From the NCBI RefSeq assembly GCF_036569345.1, contig NZ_DATCQT010000170.1, positions 1-64,000 of the forward strand: a DNA stretch of 64,000 bases. The letters are read 5' to 3'. The stretch comes from Clostridium_AD sp036569345. Lineage in GTDB: Bacteria > Bacillota > Clostridia > Clostridiales > Clostridiaceae. Of the stretch, positions 53,955 through 62,699 are shown piece by piece. A program made the translations under genes and the position numbers. The notes under the pieces are model-generated. The model was given only the letters and a program-made list of their open reading frames with translations, was not told where the DNA came from and made no database searches. Positions within the stretch are counted from its first letter, which is position 1, and each line of letters begins with the position of its first letter.

Positions 53955-55445
53955 CTATTTAATCTCTTTAAGGGCTTTTTTCAAAATATTCTGCAACATC
54001 TGTATATCCCCTAAATTATTTTCCTCTGGCTTTTCCACATTTTGCAGAGGGATTTTCTCCTCTATCAACTTTCCATTAATAATATCCTCTATCTTGCGCA
54101 CACCATATCCTACTTTTCGTATATAAATAAGATTCATTGGTGAAACATTATCGGAGGTCATACCTAGCCCTGCCGATCCGCTACCTAGAGTCATAGCAGG
54201 GAATAAATTAGTTGTAACACCCATGCTTCCAAGCGAAGCCGGTGTATTAACAAGTACCCTACCCACTGGTTTTTTTAATGCAAACTGGCGAATAACCTCT
54301 TCGTTTTTTGAATGTATAACAAGGGTGTGTCCGTGCTTCTCACTTAATAGCAGCTCAATGCACTTTTCACAAGCATGCATCCAATCGTCTTCGATGTAAT
54401 AAGCCAGAACTGGGCAAAGTTTTTCTTTCGAATAAGGATTAGTCTCGGAAACATATTTCTGCTCGGAAATCAGCAATGTTACACTATTTAGAACAGGAAA
54501 ACCTGCTCTCATAGCTAATTCTTGTGCTGATTTACCGACCATTTCTGGGTCCAAACTCCCATCAGAACGGAAAAAGAGAGAACCAAGTTTTTGTGCCTCT
54601 TCATCTGTCATAAAATAAGCACCATTATTTTTCAACTCACGTTTTACATCAGCTGCAATGCAACTGTCTACAACAATAGATTGTTCCGCACCTGATACTA
54701 TTCCGTTATCAAATGTCTTACTAGTAACAATGTCTCTCACTGCCTGCTTTACGTCAGCTGTGCGTTCAATAAATGCCGGTCCATTGCCCGTTCCTCCATA
54801 AATGACAGGTTTTCCAGACTTATATGCTGTTTTAAGCATTCCTGGTACTCCTGTGATCATAATCAAGGATGTTGCTTTATGATTCATTAACTCTTTTGTT
54901 CCAGTAGGTGTCACAGTGTGTAAATATGCAAGGGCCCCTACTGGCAATCCATATCCATCTGCTGCTCGAATCATAATGTCAAGTGCCTTGCAAATTGTCT
55001 TCTTCGCCCTAGGATGTGGAGAAAATATAATCGCATTGCCAGACTTAATTGCAATTAAAGCCTTGTAGATGGTGGTAGAAACAGGACTGGTTGCTGGACA
55101 TAATGCAATAATCACACCCCTAGGTACACCTACATCCATCGTTTTGCTTTGCCTGTCCTCATCAATAATACCAACGCAACGCATTCCTCTAAGTTTAATT
55201 GGCAAATACTCACAAGCAAATCGATTTTTGATAAGCTTATCTTGCCATTTACCATAATCAGTTTCCTCTCTGGACATCATGGCAAGTTCACATGCATACT
55301 TTCCAATTTCTTCAGCAATACGTTCAACAATTTCATCCAATTTTTCTTGTGGAAAACTCGCTAGTAGTTTTTGTGCTTCACTAGCATTTTCGGCAAGAAT
55401 TCTAGATTCTTGGATGGAGAGCAAATCATTGTCAATAATATTCAT
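53955..55445 (-). CDS. aldehyde-dehydrogenase homologue lacking the catalytic Cys
   Basis: A 496-residue acylating ALDH-fold protein, collinear with the enzyme at 42,415 (IIALCPATSPVSTTIYKA, IIFSPHPRA, IERTADVKQAV). At residue 251, where the intact paralogue has GTICASEQS, this one has GIVSGAEQS: the nucleophilic Cys is Ser (codon TCA). It should not form a thioacyl intermediate, so it may be a structural or regulatory subunit, or a scaffold for the lyase. The C-terminal ~25 residues (LGDIQMLQNILKKALKEI) form an amphipathic helix, a likely encapsulation peptide. It lies 76 bases after the shell gene. Confidence 0.85.
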   Translation of the reverse strand: MNIIDNDLLSIQESRILAENASEAQKLLASFPQEKLDEIVERIAEEIGKYACELAMMSREETDYGKWQDKLIKNRFACEYLPIKLRGMRCVGIIDEDRQSKTMDVGVPRGVIIALCPATSPVSTTIYKALIAIKSGNAIIFSPHPRAKKTICKALDIMIRAADGYGLPVGALAYLHTVTPTGTKELMNHKATSLIMITGVPGMLKTAYKSGKPVIYGGTGNGPAFIERTADVKQAVRDIVTSKTFDNGIVSGAEQSIVVDSCIAADVKRELKNNGAYFMTDEEAQKLGSLFFRSDGSLDPEMVGKSAQELAMRAGFPVLNSVTLLISEQKYVSETNPYSKEKLCPVLAYYIEDDWMHACEKCIELLLSEKHGHTLVIHSKNEEVIRQFALKKPVGRVLVNTPASLGSMGVTTNLFPAMTLGSGSAGLGMTSDNVSPMNLIYIRKVGYGVRKIEDIINGKLIEEKIPLQNVEKPEENNLGDIQMLQNILKKALKEIK

Positions 55446-55520
55446 TTCTGACTCTCCTTTTCACTTTCATTAACTAAGTGTTGTACTTTTTTAGTTTTTG
55501 AATTTCTTGTCAGCCACACA

Positions 55521-56132
55521 TTAAGCATTCAAAGTTTCAAGTGAATAAAGTGCAATAATTTTTTCAAGGTCTTGATGTGGACTTGCAATAACAACTGAGC
55601 TATAGACTTCAGCACCCATATCTAATACAGCTTTTACGCCAGTATCTACAGCAGATTTGCAGGCTCCTACATCTCCACGAACCAACACGGAAATATAGCC
55701 AGAAGCTACATTTTCGAAACCAATCAATTCAACATTTGCAGCTTTACACATTGCATCTGCAGCCTCTAAAACAAAAACTATGCCAAATGTTTCTATTAAA
55801 CCTAAAGCTTTATATGTGCTCACCGGTAATGCTTCCTTTGTATCAATGTCATATACTGAAACAATGCTTCCAATATCTTTAATCGGTCTTGGCATAACAT
55901 TTTGTGCTGTTAATGTACCTATCGCTTCGGCAGCAGCAGCTCCTGCTTCCACAGACGCCTTAACAGCAGCAACATCACCCTTTACCATAATTGTAACAAG
56001 AGTGGAACCTATATTCTCATATGCTACTAATTCAACATTAGCAGCTTTCAGCATTTTATCTGCACCCTCAATTGCAGGTACCATCCCTAATGTTTCAATA
56101 AGGCCTAATGATTCTTCTCCATAATACCTCAC
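55521..56132 (-). CDS. tandem-BMC shell protein (first gene of the operon)
   Basis: A 203-residue protein with two BMC domains in tandem (LIETLGMVPAIEGADKM... and LIETFGIVFVLEAADAM...), each ending in a PxP-type turn (NVMPRP, VIASPH). It should form trimeric pseudo-hexamers for shell facets. The first codon is GTG at 56,132 with AAGGGGG eight bases upstream. It is the first gene after the shared control region copy B. Pore-lining segments differ between the two halves (KGDV versus RGDVGACKSA), so the pore may be specialised. Confidence 0.85.
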   Translation of the reverse strand: MRYYGEESLGLIETLGMVPAIEGADKMLKAANVELVAYENIGSTLVTIMVKGDVAAVKASVEAGAAAAEAIGTLTAQNVMPRPIKDIGSIVSVYDIDTKEALPVSTYKALGLIETFGIVFVLEAADAMCKAANVELIGFENVASGYISVLVRGDVGACKSAVDTGVKAVLDMGAEVYSSVVIASPHQDLEKIIALYSLETLNA

Positions 56133-56233
56133 TACATATTCCCCCTTAAATGTTGTTTTTGCGTATTTTTTTACACATACTTATTAATGGTCTTGATTTT
56201 CTTATAATTTAACTTAATAAACAATACATTGTA

Positions 56234-56423
56234 AAACGTTTTCGGTAATAATTATTACCGCCTCGAATTAATATTTCACTTTATCTTAATAATAACTGAA
56301 CAAGACGGTTTTTCATGGCATAAAGTGTGCTATTCTACCGCATTATATCCATCAGTTTTTAAAACTTTTGTACTATCGTTACTTTCTTGCACTAATAGCA
56401 TTAAATTCTGTTTTTTAATCAAG
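56234..56423 (-). promoter_or_regulatory. shared cut-regulon control region, copy B (BMC operon)
   Basis: The second copy of the ~190-bp control region, ending about 100 bases before the first BMC gene. TTGCAC (56,387) and TTGTAC (56,368) boxes are again 19 bp apart, TTTATGCCAT follows, and GAAAACGTTTT (cre-like) is nearest the gene. Confidence 0.78.
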
Positions 56424-56492
56424 ATATTATAAGATACTCCGCAAAAATTGGCATTATCTTAACTCATATAATTCATATAATAACTCAAATCA

Positions 56493-56759
56493 TTAATCCT
56501 TAATGTACTTATTAATTGTAGCTGCGCCTTCATCATTTGCATGATAGTAAATTCTTAAATTACCTGACTTATCCATATCACAACTTTTTTCTTCAAGAAG
56601 GCCATTCGCTTCAGCTGTCATTAAAGCTGAGATAACACCGTTTTTATTAAAAGCTTTGAAGTTACCATATTGACCTTTTAAAGCTTCAATAACGTCGTCT
56701 GCACATGCTCCTTTAATTTTTGTAAAATGTTTTAAAATAGCATAATTAAGTGGTTTCAT
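56493..56759 (-). CDS. small predicted winged-helix protein downstream of the DMT transporter
   Basis: An 88-residue protein (NYAILKHFTKIKGACADDVI..., MTAEANGLLEEKSCDMDKSG, RIYYHANDEGAATINKYI) with an alpha/beta pattern like a small winged helix: a DNA-binding-like helix pair, then a two-strand wing around the DKSGNLRIYYH segment. It is separated from the transporter gene by 4 bases, so the two form one operon. It may be a small regulator, but no DNA-contact motif is certain. Confidence 0.55.
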   Translation of the reverse strand: MKPLNYAILKHFTKIKGACADDVIEALKGQYGNFKAFNKNGVISALMTAEANGLLEEKSCDMDKSGNLRIYYHANDEGAATINKYIKD

Positions 56760-56763
56760 ACAA

Positions 56764-57846
56764 TTACGCCTCCCTTTTTTTAAATAAATCCATTGGATTC
56801 ATTGCGATTATCAAAATACCAATTGCCATTAACACAGCACAAGCCCAAGATATAGGAGAGAGTGTCCAACCTTTTATCCCGAAACCCACACCAAGTATTA
56901 TCCAGCAGCAGAACGGTCCGAAGAAAGAGTAAGTGCCATTGGTTGCCATACCAAGCGCAACACCAGTCATACTAGAACCCTTATACCAAGTCATATATGA
57001 AAGATAAGCACAAAGACCACTAACAGTAAACCAAATCATAGCAGGACCGCTTGTAAATGCTTGACCAATAACATGGAATGAAAGACCTCCATTGCCTCCT
57101 ATAATAGCTATGAGAGGAATAAATATAATTAAATTTGTAAGGCCTGATGTTGTCTGACGAATAGCAATACCAATCTCTGAATCTACCATTGATGTACTAT
57201 AACCAGCTATACAGCCCTCAATACCCCAGCCAACAGCAGCTATAATAGCAGCAATAATACCTATCACTGCACCTTTTTGTGCACCTCCAGTAATACTTGA
57301 GATACCAATAATAGCACTTGCAGAAACGCAGATAACAATACCTAAAATCATACGTTTTGTTAATGCTTGTTTATATAAAACTCTGCCTAAAATAGCGCCA
57401 ATAGCTGGGCAAAGGGCAGAAATTGGAACAATAATTGAACCAGCTGATGCAAGACCAATAACATAAGCTGAATTGGCAATAGGGCCTCCCATAAGTGCAG
57501 CTAACATAATCATGCGGCCCGGTTTAGTATTAAGAGTTCTAAAGAAATCTCCAAGTTTACCCCTAATGCCTGCCATAACTAATGCCCAAACTGCACTTAA
57601 AGTATCATTTACGCCACATCCAAGTGCACCAAGCACATATACAACAGCAAATGCAGATAAACCAGTTTTATTTGCACCAAACCAATCGCTCCAAACTCCC
57701 TTTGTCATAGCCAATGCCAAAAATGCTGAGAATAATCCATATGAAAATCCTGAGAATAAACCAATTGCAACTCCTTTTCTAAAAAATCCTGATAATAACT
57801 TTTTTTTAGCAACGACTGCAGTCGTATTAACTACTACTTCTGACAT
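56764..57846 (-). CDS. EamA/DMT-family transporter
   Basis: An integral membrane protein of about 360 residues with ten predicted membrane segments in two EamA repeats (each with GxxxG-rich helices, for example AVVYVLGALGCGVNDTLSA and LSYMTWYKGSSMTGVALG). A longer frame extends upstream but reads through a cutC remnant. The ATG at 57,846, with TGGAGG upstream, is the true start (MSEVVVNTTAVVAKKK). Its control region is copy C of the cut-regulon repeat, so it probably moves a substrate or product of choline breakdown: choline uptake, or export of TMA or a related amine. It is followed by an 88-residue gene. Confidence 0.82.
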   Translation of the reverse strand: MSEVVVNTTAVVAKKKLLSGFFRKGVAIGLFSGFSYGLFSAFLALAMTKGVWSDWFGANKTGLSAFAVVYVLGALGCGVNDTLSAVWALVMAGIRGKLGDFFRTLNTKPGRMIMLAALMGGPIANSAYVIGLASAGSIIVPISALCPAIGAILGRVLYKQALTKRMILGIVICVSASAIIGISSITGGAQKGAVIGIIAAIIAAVGWGIEGCIAGYSTSMVDSEIGIAIRQTTSGLTNLIIFIPLIAIIGGNGGLSFHVIGQAFTSGPAMIWFTVSGLCAYLSYMTWYKGSSMTGVALGMATNGTYSFFGPFCCWIILGVGFGIKGWTLSPISWACAVLMAIGILIIAMNPMDLFKKREA

Positions 57847-57877
57847 AATATTACCTCCAATATTTTTGTTGTTTTCT

Positions 57878-58003
57878 CCTTCTGGTGTATCAAGAAGGCC
57901 GCTTAAGATTTTAAAGTTATGAACAATTCCAATATTTATTGATCTACAATTCATCTTACCTACGTATTTAATAATGGCTCTAAGTTCCTTACTATCTTCC
58001 GCC
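57878..58003 (-). pseudogene. 3' relic of cutC upstream of the DMT transporter
   Basis: In one minus-strand frame, about 42 codons read AEDSKELRAIIKYVGK-MNC then RSINIGIVHNFKILSGLL-DTPEGE, against TKGPTAIIKSVSKMSC then DSMNIGMVHNFKLMAGLL-DTPEGE of CutC (residues about 755-800). It stops matching abruptly before the transporter leader. It sits directly between control region copy C and the transporter, which implies that the pair arose by duplication of the cut promoter with part of cutC. Confidence 0.85.
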
Positions 58004-58099
58004 TCCTTTTTCCATCACATATTCATTAGAAATTTCTTTGCAAAATTTTATGCAACTATAATTCCCTTTAAATTTAATTTTATCGAACAAGACATTACG

Positions 58100-58292
58100 A
58101 AACGTTTTCATTAACAATATGCTGCTACTTGGAACCACTATTTCACCCTATGTTAATAATAACTGAATAAGATATTCTTTCATGGCATAAATTGCGATAG
58201 TTTACTGCATTAAATCCGCCAGTTTTTTGAGTTTTTTGTACTATCGTTATTTTATTGCACTATTAGTATAAAAACATTATTTTTTAATCAAC
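58100..58292 (-). promoter_or_regulatory. shared cut-regulon control region, copy C (DMT transporter)
   Basis: The third copy of the control region, with TTGCAC (58,255) and TTGTAC (58,236) boxes 19 bp apart on the plus strand, the TTTATGCCAT segment and GAAAACGTTTCG (cre-like). It is more similar to copy A than to copy B over the gene-proximal part. Confidence 0.78.
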
Positions 58293-58419
58293 CATTACAA
58301 GTCAATTTCTTGTTATTCATTGGTTTTGATGTACATCCATATTTTGTATACGCCCAACTAGTTGAAATCGAGTAGATGTTACCTATTAACTGTGTGAGAA
58401 TAATCACTGTCCCATAAAA

Positions 58420-58457
58420 AAACACCTAATTTCATTTTTATTTGAAATTAGGTGTTT
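58420..58457 (-). terminator. strong terminator in the 58.0-58.6 kb gap
   Basis: A 14-bp stem (AAACACCTAATTTC / GAAATTAGGTGTTT) followed by T7 on the minus strand, between the APC permease operon and control region C. The flanking 58,300-58,410 and 58,460-58,560 stretches hold no recognisable gene. Confidence 0.8.
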
Positions 58458-58571
58458 TAAATCTATACTTTTTTGCTTTTTATACTTCATTTAATTTTTT
58501 TACTTCTTCAGTAATTCTGCTGGTTATATCATAATTAATAAATATATAGCACTAACTTATTGCATAAGAAA

Positions 58572-58602
58572 CCCCTCAACTAATTAATTATTAGTTGAGG
58601 GG
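58572..58602 (-). terminator. terminator of the APC permease gene
   Basis: A 13-bp perfect stem CCCCTCAACTAAT / ATTAGTTGAGGGG with a 5-base loop, followed by TTTCTT on the minus strand. Confidence 0.8.
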
Positions 58603-58649
58603 CTTACTTTCTCTTATGACTTGTATTCTTTAAGGAGATTTAAAGTAAT

Positions 58650-59969
58650 TTATTTTATAACTTTATTTTTTCTTATAAAATATATAGGTAATCCTATTAC
58701 TGTAAGCAAAAGACCTAGTCCTGCATTCATTGGTTGAGTAATCATTGTATTTATTATTATATAAAGTCCACCCACAATGGCTATAATAGGAATTATAGGA
58801 TATAAAGGAACTTTATAAGGTCTAATAAGATCTGGTCTCTTTTTTCTAAGAATAATTACTGCAACAAATGTCATTGTATAAAAAATCCAAAGTACAAAAA
58901 CTAATAAATCTGTTAACTGATTGAAATTTCCGAGCATTGTCATTATTATTGCAATAACTCCAATTAATACACCACAGTAGATTGGAGTACTAGTTTTAGG
59001 ATTTAATTTTGAAAGATATTTGCTTCCAGGCAATTTATTTTCTAGTGCCATAGCATATGGTACCCTCATACCTGTTAGTATATTTCCATTTAAAGTTCCG
59101 AATATGGATACCAAAATTCCAACAGTAATAACTTTTCCACCAACTGCTCCAAATAGTACTGTTGCTACATCTGTAGCTGGTGTTTTTGTTACTGCAAGTA
59201 CAGAAGCTGGCAATACGAATAAAAACGCCATGTTAATTAGTATGTAGACAGCCATAACAATAAGCAGTCCACCAATAATCGCTCTTGGCAAATCTTTTTT
59301 CGGATTTTTTAATTCCCCTGATATATTTCCAAGATGTATCCAACCATCATAAGCAAACATAGTAGCTAGTAGTGCGGATCCCAGACTTGTAGCTATCGGA
59401 TGGCCCGCAGCTGATATTGGAAATAACCTTACTACTCCGCCATGACCATTAATAAGTCCAAACACAATAATTGCAAATATAGGAACCATTTTTCCTATTG
59501 TAAATACAGTTTGAATATTTCCACCAACTTTTGCACCTAAACAATTCATCGTTATTAAAAATATAATACTTATTATAGCAATTGTAACCAACATTCCATC
59601 CCCTAAGCCTAGCAATGAAACAGCTTGTGTCGCAAATATTATTGCTAGTGCTGCTATATTAGCAGGAAAAGATATCACTGTCTCAACCCAACCTAATAGG
59701 AAACTCCACATCTCACCATAAGTTTCCTCGAGCCAAGCTATCATTCCACCAGTTTTAGGTATTGCAGCTGCCACTTCGGCTGCTGTAAGTCCACCAGCTA
59801 AAGTTATTAATCCTCCTATAACCCATGCAATCATACCTAATCCTGGTGCTCCTGTTGCGGTATAAATAGCTGTAGGTTTAAAGAACACCCCTGAACCTAT
59901 TACCATACCTATAACAACTGCACTTGCTGATAAAAGACCAATTTCTTTTTTTAATGTGTTTTTTTCCAT
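58650..59969 (-). CDS. APC-family amino acid permease (serine/threonine-type)
   Basis: A 439-residue membrane protein with twelve predicted membrane segments and the APC features GMVIGSGVFFKP in TM1, and GGLITLAGGLTAAEVAA in TM2. It resembles SteT-like exchangers. The start at 59,969 has GGGAGG and is preferred over an upstream in-frame codon. It is on the same strand as, and downstream of, the threonine-to-glycine enzymes, so threonine (or serine/threonine exchange) is the likely cargo. Confidence 0.85.
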   Translation of the reverse strand: MEKNTLKKEIGLLSASAVVIGMVIGSGVFFKPTAIYTATGAPGLGMIAWVIGGLITLAGGLTAAEVAAAIPKTGGMIAWLEETYGEMWSFLLGWVETVISFPANIAALAIIFATQAVSLLGLGDGMLVTIAIISIIFLITMNCLGAKVGGNIQTVFTIGKMVPIFAIIVFGLINGHGGVVRLFPISAAGHPIATSLGSALLATMFAYDGWIHLGNISGELKNPKKDLPRAIIGGLLIVMAVYILINMAFLFVLPASVLAVTKTPATDVATVLFGAVGGKVITVGILVSIFGTLNGNILTGMRVPYAMALENKLPGSKYLSKLNPKTSTPIYCGVLIGVIAIIMTMLGNFNQLTDLLVFVLWIFYTMTFVAVIILRKKRPDLIRPYKVPLYPIIPIIAIVGGLYIIINTMITQPMNAGLGLLLTVIGLPIYFIRKNKVIK

Positions 59970-60098
59970 TTTAATTTCCTCCCACAATAAATTTTATTAC
60001 AATGTGTTATTTTATTAATTTAGTGTTGTAGAACGAATTATTATAAATTTCAAATATCTTTATTCGTCATTTAATAGTTTTCAACAATTCCGCTGAAA

Positions 60099-60147
60099 TT
60101 ATCAATTTATTTAATTATCAATTTATTTAATTATCAATTTATTTAAA
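60099..60147. repeat. three-copy 16-bp tandem repeat
   Basis: ATTATCAATTTATTTA is repeated three times with no changes in the first two copies, 130 bases upstream of the APC permease start. No gene lies here. It may be a phase-variable spacer or simply replication slippage. Confidence 0.85.
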
Positions 60148-60203
60148 TTTATTGAGAATTTTTTTTATAAAATGTAAGTTAATAAAGAGAGAAAAGAAAA
60201 TTA

Positions 60204-60262
60204 TAGGCCCATGAAAATAAATAAGAAGTAAAGAAAACTAACATATCTATTTTCATGAACCT
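60204..60262 (-). terminator. hairpin after the threonine dehydrogenase gene
   Basis: Imperfect stem AGGCCCATGAAAATA / TATTTTCATGAACCT, with the left arm nearly the same as that at 22,396. It lies 13 bases past the Tdh stop. Confidence 0.6.
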
Positions 60263-60274
60263 AATTTATAAATA

Positions 60275-61234
60275 TTACTTAGCGCCAATTCCTTTAGCAC
60301 TTAATTGCGCAAGCATATCAGTGGTCATTTTTGATAAGTTATATTCTGCTTTAAAACCCCACTCATTTTTAGCAGAACTAGAATCCATAGAGTTAGGCCA
60401 TGAATTAGCAATCCCTTGTCTTATTGGATCTACTTTATAATCCATTTTAAATCCTGGCATATGTTTTTTAATTTCATTAGCTATTTCTTCTGGTTCAAAA
60501 CTCATAGCTGCAATATTAAATGCATTTCTATGTTTTAATTTTGATTCATCAGCTTCTAACAAATTAATTATTGCATTTATTGCATCTGGCATATACATCA
60601 TATCCATTTTTGTTCCTTTACCAATAAATGATGTGTATTTACCTGACTTCAATGCTTCATAATATATATCAACAGCATAGTCAGTTGTTCCACCACCTGG
60701 AAGAACTTTGTAAGAAATTAAACCTGGGAAACGTACTCCCCTTGTATCAACTCCAAACTTAGTATGATAATAATCACATAATAATTCTCCAGCTACTTTA
60801 TTAACACCATACATTGTTGTTGGTCTTTGAATTGTATCTTGGGGAGTATTGTCCTTAGGAGTAGATGGACCAAACGCACCTATAGAACTTGGTGTAAAGA
60901 ACTTACATTTAAGTTCCCTAGCTACTTCTAAAGCGTTTACAAGTCCACCCATATTTATATTCCAAGCGAGCAATGGTTTTGCTTCAGCTGTTGCTGATAA
61001 TAAAGCTGCTAAATGAACTAATGTATCAACTTTATATTTTTTAGCAATTTCAAGCATAGTTTTATGATCGGTTACATCTAGCATTTCAAAAGGTCCTGAA
61101 GTGACTACTATGTTATTCTCAGGTTTTCTTAGATCTGTAGCTATTACATTATCATTGCCATAAATTTCTCTCATTCTCATTACGAGTTCTGAACCTATTT
61201 GTCCTAAGGCACCAGTTACTAATATCTTTTTCAT
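60275..61234 (-). CDS. tdh: L-threonine 3-dehydrogenase (SDR/epimerase type)
   Basis: A 319-residue short-chain dehydrogenase of the UDP-galactose-epimerase-like fold. The NAD-binding GALGQIGSEL lies at the N-terminus, the catalytic Tyr and Lys are in MYGVNKVAGEL, and the segment RFPGLISYKVLPGGGTTDY matches the SDR-type TDH family (as in Flavobacterium and Clostridium) rather than the zinc MDR type. It oxidises L-threonine to 2-amino-3-ketobutyrate. It lies 19 bases downstream of kbl. Confidence 0.93.
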   Translation of the reverse strand: MKKILVTGALGQIGSELVMRMREIYGNDNVIATDLRKPENNIVVTSGPFEMLDVTDHKTMLEIAKKYKVDTLVHLAALLSATAEAKPLLAWNINMGGLVNALEVARELKCKFFTPSSIGAFGPSTPKDNTPQDTIQRPTTMYGVNKVAGELLCDYYHTKFGVDTRGVRFPGLISYKVLPGGGTTDYAVDIYYEALKSGKYTSFIGKGTKMDMMYMPDAINAIINLLEADESKLKHRNAFNIAAMSFEPEEIANEIKKHMPGFKMDYKVDPIRQGIANSWPNSMDSSSAKNEWGFKAEYNLSKMTTDMLAQLSAKGIGAK

Positions 61235-61253
61235 TTTTATATCCCCTTTTTTA

Positions 61254-62450
61254 TTATTTTATTAAGCCCATTTTTCTTCCAACCTTAGCATATGCAGCAA
61301 TTGCTTCGTCCAACATTTCTTTTGTATGAGCTGCTGTTGGCATATTTCTTACTCTTGCTGTTCCTAAAGGAACTGTAGGAAACACTATTGATTTGGCATA
61401 AACTCCTTCATTGTATAACTCTGCACTGAATTTTTGCGCAACGTCTGCTTCGCCTATGATACAAGGGGTTATTGGAGTTTCACTATGTCCAATATTAAAG
61501 CCTAATTCCTTAAGACCTTTCTTTAAATATCTTCCATTTTCCCATAATTTATCTACGAGCTCTGTACTTTCAGTTAAAATACTTATTGCTTCTATACATG
61601 AAGCTGCAGCGCCTGGTGTCATTGATGTAGAAAATAAGAATGGTCTTGCTCTAACTTTTAACCAGTCAATTAAATCCTGGGTGCCTGCAACATATCCTCC
61701 AATAACTCCTATTGCTTTCGAAAGAGTTCCTATTTGAAAATCTATTTTGCCAACTAAATTGTGATGTGTTACAGAACCGCTACCATGTGTACCTAAAACA
61801 CCTGAAGCATGAGCATCATCAATATATGTTAAAAGGTCAAATTCTTCTGCTATTTTAACAATTTCAGGTAACTTCGCAATATCCCCATCCATTGAAAATA
61901 CACCATCTGTTATAACCATAATTTTTTCATAAAGACCTGAATCTTTCGCTTGCTTAGCTTTAGCTCTTAGATCTTCCATATTGGAATGTTCAAATCTAAT
62001 TGTTTTAGCTCCTGATAATCTGCAACCGTCTATAATTGAAGCATGATTTAGAGAATCAGAAAGTATAGCATCTTTTTTATTCATTACTGCAGATATAGCA
62101 CCCATGTTACAATTGAATCCAGATTGAAATGTAATAACTGCCTCTGTATGTTTAAATATTGCAAGTTTAGCTTCCAATTCTTCATGAATATCTAAAGTTC
62201 CGTTAATAGTTCTAACGGCTCCTGCGCCAACCCCATATTTGTCTGTTGCTATTCTACATGCATCCTTCATACTAGGGTTTGTAGCAAGTCCCAAGTAATT
62301 GTTTGAGGATAGATTAATTACGTCTTTGCCGTTAACATTGATAATAGCACCATTTGACCCCTTAACAACGTTAATTTCATTGTATAAACCTTTGCTTCTT
62401 AAATCCTGTAAATTTTCTGAAAGAAAATCGTGTAAAGCTTTACTTCCCAT
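61254..62450 (-). CDS. kbl: glycine C-acetyltransferase (2-amino-3-ketobutyrate CoA ligase)
   Basis: A 398-residue PLP enzyme of the alpha-oxoamine synthase family, the length of E. coli Kbl. The PLP Lys lies in FQIGTLSKAIGVIGGY, DDAHASGVLG and SNNYLGLA are family motifs. It cleaves 2-amino-3-ketobutyrate with CoA to glycine and acetyl-CoA. An upstream in-frame ATG (62,465) overlaps the GGAGG, so the ATG at 62,450 is the true start. With Tdh it forms the threonine degradation pathway. Confidence 0.95.
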   Translation of the reverse strand: MGSKALHDFLSENLQDLRSKGLYNEINVVKGSNGAIINVNGKDVINLSSNNYLGLATNPSMKDACRIATDKYGVGAGAVRTINGTLDIHEELEAKLAIFKHTEAVITFQSGFNCNMGAISAVMNKKDAILSDSLNHASIIDGCRLSGAKTIRFEHSNMEDLRAKAKQAKDSGLYEKIMVITDGVFSMDGDIAKLPEIVKIAEEFDLLTYIDDAHASGVLGTHGSGSVTHHNLVGKIDFQIGTLSKAIGVIGGYVAGTQDLIDWLKVRARPFLFSTSMTPGAAASCIEAISILTESTELVDKLWENGRYLKKGLKELGFNIGHSETPITPCIIGEADVAQKFSAELYNEGVYAKSIVFPTVPLGTARVRNMPTAAHTKEMLDEAIAAYAKVGRKMGLIK

Positions 62451-62640
62451 AATGAAAACCTCCATTTAGTTTATTTTTTAGACGTTTGAAGAATTCAACA
62501 AACGTTGATTCTACTAACTTTTCAGTAGTTAGTTTTTTATATTTCCCCTCAGACAAAATAATAAGTCATAGAGGTGGAGACCAAACATGTCTTAGCTAAA
62601 TAAATCTACAACTGGAAATATTATAGTATATTGTGTTGTC

Positions 62641-62699
62641 TGTATAATATATTGCACGTTTGTTAAATTTATTATATCATACGTGCAATATATTATACA
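62641..62699. promoter_or_regulatory. perfect 19-bp inverted repeat between kbl and the XRE regulator
   Basis: TGTATAATATATTGCACGT (62,641-62,659) is exactly complementary to ACGTGCAATATATTATACA (62,681-62,699), with a 21-base spacer. Each arm holds a TATAATATAT-type -10-like core. It is the likely operator of the XRE regulator and controls both directions. A second feature nearby is the direct repeat ATGTCTT...CTAAATAAATCTA (62,587 and 62,756, the latter with CTCAATAAATCTA). Confidence 0.8.

Noticed and set aside
57847..57954. N-terminal extension of the DMT transporter starting MNCRSINIG
   Set aside because: It is the cutC relic in the same frame; a TGGAGG and the ATG at 57,846 define the real start.
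58140..58270. Apparent TGGCA...TTGC in control region C as a sigma-54 promoter
   Set aside because: The GG-to-GC distance is 10, not 12, bases and the strand is opposite to the genes.
62466..62640. Leader of kbl considered as a T-box or other riboswitch
   Set aside because: No T-box consensus or antiterminator was found; the palindrome and XRE regulator explain control better.
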